Below, in pieces: positions 61,237 through 64,000 of a stretch of 64,000 nucleotides of DNA. The position numbers and the translations under genes are program-made. Positions within the stretch are counted from its first letter, which is position 1; every line of letters begins with the position of its first letter. The notes below the pieces were generated by a model, which was given only the letters and a program-made list of their open reading frames with translations, did not search any database and was not told the origin of the DNA. The DNA comes from Streptomyces venezuelae. Lineage in GTDB: Bacteria; Actinomycetota; Actinomycetes; Streptomycetales; Streptomycetaceae. The stretch covers positions 6,989,501 through 7,053,500 of the forward strand of contig NZ_CP029190.1 in assembly GCF_008642295.1 (NCBI RefSeq), read 5' to 3'.

Positions 61237-62157
61237 TCAGCAGGTCAGGTTGTTGCCCGGGGTGACCCCCAGCAGCTGGGTGAACTGCTGGTACTTGGTG
61301 ACCCGGCTCTGCACCTGCGCGGGGTTGCCGCCGTTGCACTCCAGGGCGCCGTTGATGGAACGGATGGTCTCGCCGAAGCCCGCGCCGTTGACCATGGCCG
61401 CGTGCGCGGTCATCGTGCCCGGCCCGTTCTGCGTGTTCCAGTACCACAGGGCCGTCTTCATGGCGATGGCCGGATCCTGCTCCACCAGGTAGGGGTTGGC
61501 GAGCAGGTTGATGCCCAGGGCGTCACCGGCCGCCTTGTAGTTGAAGTTCCAGCTGAGCTGGATGGGACCGCGGCCGTAGTACGCGGCCTGGCCGGCCGGG
61601 CAGCCGTAGGGCTGGGTGGCATCGCAGTAGTGGGGGTAGTTGGCGGTGTTCTGCTCGACGATGTGGACCAGGCCGCCCGTCTCGTGGGACACGTTGGCGA
61701 GGAAGGCCGCGGCCTCCCGGCGCTTGGTGGTGTCGTCGCCGGTCTTGGCGAAGCCGGGGTAGGCGGAGAGCGCCGAGACCAGGCCGTTGTAGGTGTAGAA
61801 GGGGTTCCGGTTCGGGAACATCTGGTTGAACTGGGCCTCGCTCACCACGAATCCGGACGGGTTGCCGGGGTCCGGGTCCGTTCCGCCGCCACTGCCGCAG
61901 CTGCCCTGGTCCGCCCAGACACCCCACTCTCCGGTGGTCCCCGGCGTCTCGCCCTGGGTCCACCACTTGGCCTTCCAGTTGTGGCCGTTGTGCGAGGCGG
62001 TCATGCCGCCGGTGTACACGGAGGACGAGGACCAGGCGGCCGTACAGGCGGCGGCTGCGGCGGAGTTCGCCGGGAGGACGACGGACAGGCCGGCGACCGC
62101 TGCACCGGTGGCGGCCAGGGCGAGGGCGCGGCGGCGTAGTGCGCGTACGCGTATCAC
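61237..62157 (-). CDS. Family 19 chitinase with chitin-binding domain
   Basis: 306 residues from GTG 62157 behind AAGGAG. The signal peptide is about residues 1-35 (RRRALALAATGAAVAGLSVVLPANSAAAA). A CBM5-type chitin-binding domain (TAAWSSSSVYTGGMTASHNGHNWKAKWWTQGETPGTTGEWGVW) and a linker (GSGGGTDPDPGNPSG) precede the GH19 domain. The catalytic acid and base are Glu159 (NVSHETGGL) and Glu168 (VEQNTANY), nine apart as in S. griseus ChiC. The YYGRGPIQLSWNFNY motif is present. A dre-like operator at 62223-62250 suggests DasR control. It degrades chitin to oligosaccharides. Confidence 0.96.
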   Translation of the reverse strand: MIRVRALRRRALALAATGAAVAGLSVVLPANSAAAAACTAAWSSSSVYTGGMTASHNGHNWKAKWWTQGETPGTTGEWGVWADQGSCGSGGGTDPDPGNPSGFVVSEAQFNQMFPNRNPFYTYNGLVSALSAYPGFAKTGDDTTKRREAAAFLANVSHETGGLVHIVEQNTANYPHYCDATQPYGCPAGQAAYYGRGPIQLSWNFNYKAAGDALGINLLANPYLVEQDPAIAMKTALWYWNTQNGPGTMTAHAAMVNGAGFGETIRSINGALECNGGNPAQVQSRVTKYQQFTQLLGVTPGNNLTC

Positions 62158-62222
62158 GTAACAGCTCCTTGGGTGGGGGGAGTTGCCGTGGGGGCGGCAA
62201 CGTCTCCCCACTCAAGCGAGAA

Positions 62223-62250
62223 TGGTCTGAACCTGTCAAGGTCCAGACCA
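62223..62250 (-). promoter_or_regulatory. Two DasR-like (dre) sites flanking a -35 TTGACA
   Basis: TGGTCTGAACCT (62223-62234) and AGGTCCAGACCA (62239-62250) are near-palindromic 12-mers matching the TGGTCTAGACCA-type operator of chitin genes (bound by DasR in Streptomyces), arranged as mirror images. Between them, on the minus strand, is TTGACA (62239-62234), a good -35; a possible -10 TTGAGT follows after an 18-base spacer. Repressor on either site would block the chitinase promoter; N-acetylglucosamine-related signals would lift it. Confidence 0.7.
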
Positions 62251-62288
62251 ATCCTGACGCGATGTCATGCCACCGTGACGTCCCTGCG

Positions 62289-62951
62289 CTACGCCGTGCC
62301 GAACGGGCTCCCGTCGAGCCGGCGGAGCAGTTCGGCCGGGTCCCGGTACACGGTCCCGGCTCCGGCCGCCTCGAGATCGGCCTGCGGAATACCGCCGCTG
62401 AGCAGGCCCACGCAGGTGACCCCGGCCCGGGTGCCCGCCTTCATGTCCCACACCGTGTCCCCGACGAACACGGCGCCGGCCGCGGGCGCACCGGCCAGCT
62501 CGAGGGCGTGCAGCACCGGCTCAGGGGCCGGTTTCCCCTCGCTCACGTCATCGGCGCTGGCCGTCGCGGTGATGGCCTCGTCGGCGTCGATGGCCTTCCG
62601 CAGGGCCGCCAGCTCCGCTTCCCCCGCGGAGGTGACGAGCACGACCCGCCAGCCCCGCCGGTCCAGTTCGCGCAGCAGTGCGCCGGCCGAGTCCAGGGCC
62701 GGCAGCCGGTCGAAATACGCGCCGTAGAGGACGTCGTGCGCGGTGCTCAGCCGGTCGTCCCCGCCGGTGTCGCGGTCGTCGCCGAGCAGATGGGCGAGCA
62801 GATCCGCCCCGGGCAGGCCGATCGCCCGGTGGATGTCGTGCATCGCCACCTTGTGGCCGGCCTGGCGGAACGCTTCCCACCAGCATGTGACGTGCAGGTG
62901 ATTGGTGTCGGCGAGGGTCCCGTCGACATCGAAGAGCGCGGCCCGGTTCAT
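62289..62951 (-). CDS. HAD-superfamily phosphatase (phosphoglycolate phosphatase-like)
   Basis: 220 residues from ATG 62951 (MNRAALFDVDGTLADTNHLHVTCWWEAF). HAD motif I is DVDGTL with Asp8 as nucleophile and Asp10 as acid/base, motif II is VVLVTSAG, motif III Lys is in SEGKPAPEPVL, and motif IV is VFVGDTVWDMKAG. The helical cap between motifs I and II marks a subclass I enzyme. Substrate is a small phosphate ester, not identifiable by eye. It lies upstream of the convergent-side chitinase, in the same direction but with its own region. Confidence 0.93.
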   Translation of the reverse strand: MNRAALFDVDGTLADTNHLHVTCWWEAFRQAGHKVAMHDIHRAIGLPGADLLAHLLGDDRDTGGDDRLSTAHDVLYGAYFDRLPALDSAGALLRELDRRGWRVVLVTSAGEAELAALRKAIDADEAITATASADDVSEGKPAPEPVLHALELAGAPAAGAVFVGDTVWDMKAGTRAGVTCVGLLSGGIPQADLEAAGAGTVYRDPAELLRRLDGSPFGTA

Positions 62952-63320
62952 GTCTGCCTCCCGGCTTCGATGCCGACGATGTACAGGCGGCCGGTACGGG
63001 CGCCCCCGCCGCGGACAGCAGTCCCCCGGCCCGCAGGGCCGGCAGCACGACGGCGGTGATCGGACGCATGACCCGAGCATGCACCGTCGCCCGCCGCCGA
63101 CCGGCCGACGGCGCCGGCGACACGCCGGACGACGGCGTTCCGCCGCCCCGCCCCCGCCCCGCCGCCGCCCCGCCCCCTTCCCGCCCCCTTCCCGCCGCCG
63201 TCGGATCCTCCGAAGCGCCGGCCGGGACGGATGAGGCGGCGCGGGCGGGGTATCCGCCTCCTGCCCAGCCGACGCAGCGCAGGCCGGCACCCGGCTGCCG
63301 TCCCCCGAGAGGAGCCCCGG
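62952..63320. other. GC-rich gap, no gene seen
   Basis: This 369-base gap between the divergent phosphatase and carboxylate-amine ligase genes holds a run of CCGCCCC(G/C)-type low complexity (about 63150-63200). Several open frames cross it; one minus-strand frame opens with a hydrophobic stretch (ITAVVLPALRAGGLLSAAGA) but has no family match or ribosome-binding site. Promoters of both flanking genes should lie here. Confidence 0.45.
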
Positions 63321-64000
63321 ATGGCCCTGACCGCTCCCCAGCGGGGAGCCGTGGAGCAGGCCCTCACCCGGCCCGCCACCCCACAGCTCACCATGGGTGT
63401 GGAGGAAGAGTTCCTGTTGGTGGACCGCCGCAGCCGCGCCCCGGCCGGCCGTGCACCCCGCGTCATCGACGCCGCCCGGCCGCTGCTCGGCATGCAGGTG
63501 CAGCGGGAGTTCTTCACCGTCCAGGTGGAAGCCTGTACCGCCCCGACCGCCAGCCTCACCGCGATACGGGAGGAGCTGGCCCGCAACCGGGCCGTGCTCC
63601 GCGCCGCCGCGGCCGGTGAGGACTGTCTCCTCGTCGCCTCGGGAACGGCCGTGATCCCATCGGACGGCCCCCTGACCGTCACCGAGGGTGCCCGCTACCA
63701 GCGCATGAGCACCCGCTACGCCGCCGTCCTCGGCGCCCGCGACCGGGTGGTGTGCGGCTGCCACGTCCACATCGGCGTCACCTGCCGCGCCCAGGCCCTG
63801 GCCCTCGCCAACCACCTCCGGCCCTGGCTGCCCGTGCTCCAGTCCATCGCCGCCAACTCGCCGTACAGCCGGGGGAGGGACACGGGGTACGCGAGCCGGC
63901 GGGCCGTCGATCATGCCCGCTGGCCGACCGTGGGTCCGGCCCCCGTTCTGGACGAGGACTCCTACGAACGCCTCGCGAACGCCCTCGTCCGCGGCGGAAC
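63321..64000 (+). CDS. Carboxylate-amine ligase, YbdK/GCS2 type (C-terminus off the right edge)
   Basis: About 226 residues are visible from ATG 63321 behind GAGAGGAG. The N-terminal GCS2 motif is PQLTMGVEEEFLLVDRRSRAP, followed by VQREFFTVQVEACTAPTASLTAIREELARNR and the metal/substrate motif RVVCGCHVHIGV. The family comprises glutamate-cysteine ligase-like enzymes (YbdK, EgtA-related) that join a carboxylate to an amine with ATP. The reaction of this one is not assignable; the gene is cut by the window end. Confidence 0.9.
   Translation, partial: MALTAPQRGAVEQALTRPATPQLTMGVEEEFLLVDRRSRAPAGRAPRVIDAARPLLGMQVQREFFTVQVEACTAPTASLTAIREELARNRAVLRAAAAGEDCLLVASGTAVIPSDGPLTVTEGARYQRMSTRYAAVLGARDRVVCGCHVHIGVTCRAQALALANHLRPWLPVLQSIAANSPYSRGRDTGYASRRAVDHARWPTVGPAPVLDEDSYERLANALVRGG

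Noticed and set aside
62952..63123. A small membrane peptide gene upstream of the HAD phosphatase
   Set aside because: The hydrophobic stretch has no ribosome-binding site, and the frame runs into the phosphatase gene in the wrong phase.

Overview
The window is about 73% G+C actinobacterial chromosome and reads as Streptomyces or a close relative. The supporting evidence is a complete spore-pigment (whiE-type) type II polyketide cluster, DasR-like operators in front of a family 19 chitinase, two rare TTA leucine codons (the bldA-controlled codon), many ATGA/GTGA start-stop overlaps, frequent GTG starts, and many secreted hydrolases. I saw no tRNA, rRNA, CRISPR array, insertion sequence or phage gene. 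No origin was recognised.

Layout. 1-11161: galactoside uptake and catabolism. A secreted glycoside hydrolase (cut by the left edge) diverges from an operon of a sugar-binding lipoprotein, two permeases, a GH36-type alpha-galactosidase and a LacI-type repressor. A DeoR-type regulator then diverges from galT-galK. Together they would import an alpha-galactoside, release galactose and feed the Leloir pathway; galE is not in the window. 11213-14661: a methyltransferase, a secreted pierisin/scabin-type ADP-ribosyltransferase and an ABC exporter half-transporter. 14972-15181: a small acyl-CoA carboxylase epsilon subunit. 15395-22570: the whiE-like cluster, with a divergent FAD hydroxylase and then SchA/CurD protein, cupin, KS-alpha, KS-beta, ACP, aromatase/cyclase and TcmI-like cyclase.

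22559-34703: an ArgP-type LysR regulator diverging from a LysE-type exporter, a quinone-oxidoreductase-like enzyme, then three multidomain SpoIIE-type PP2C phosphatases (two co-directional and overlapping, one divergent), a TPR protein and a secreted DUF4360 protein. 34736-42324: a large LuxR (LAL-type) regulator, a secreted subtilisin with a P-domain, a VOC protein, a metallo-beta-lactamase-fold hydrolase and an EF-hand protein.

42490-50678: a methyltransferase, a secreted DUF1996 protein, an ECF sigma/anti-sigma pair, a second subtilisin whose oxyanion-hole asparagine is replaced and which has a TTA codon, a nucleoside hydrolase with TTA as codon 3, an acetyltransferase and a PucR-type regulator. 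50685-57846: a transmembrane Ser/Thr kinase with an extracytoplasmic beta-propeller, a beta-propeller lipoprotein, a PhnA-type zinc-ribbon protein, a TauD-family dioxygenase and a secreted seven-bladed Vgb-like propeller. 58169-64000: a lipoprotein, an I36-type inhibitor-like protein, a SigE-family sigma factor with its membrane partner, a GH19 chitinase, a HAD phosphatase and the start of a YbdK-type carboxylate-amine ligase.

Gene calls rest on reading the translated sequences for family motifs. No database search was run, so family names are recognition calls, and starts were chosen from ribosome-binding sites, overlaps and family starts.
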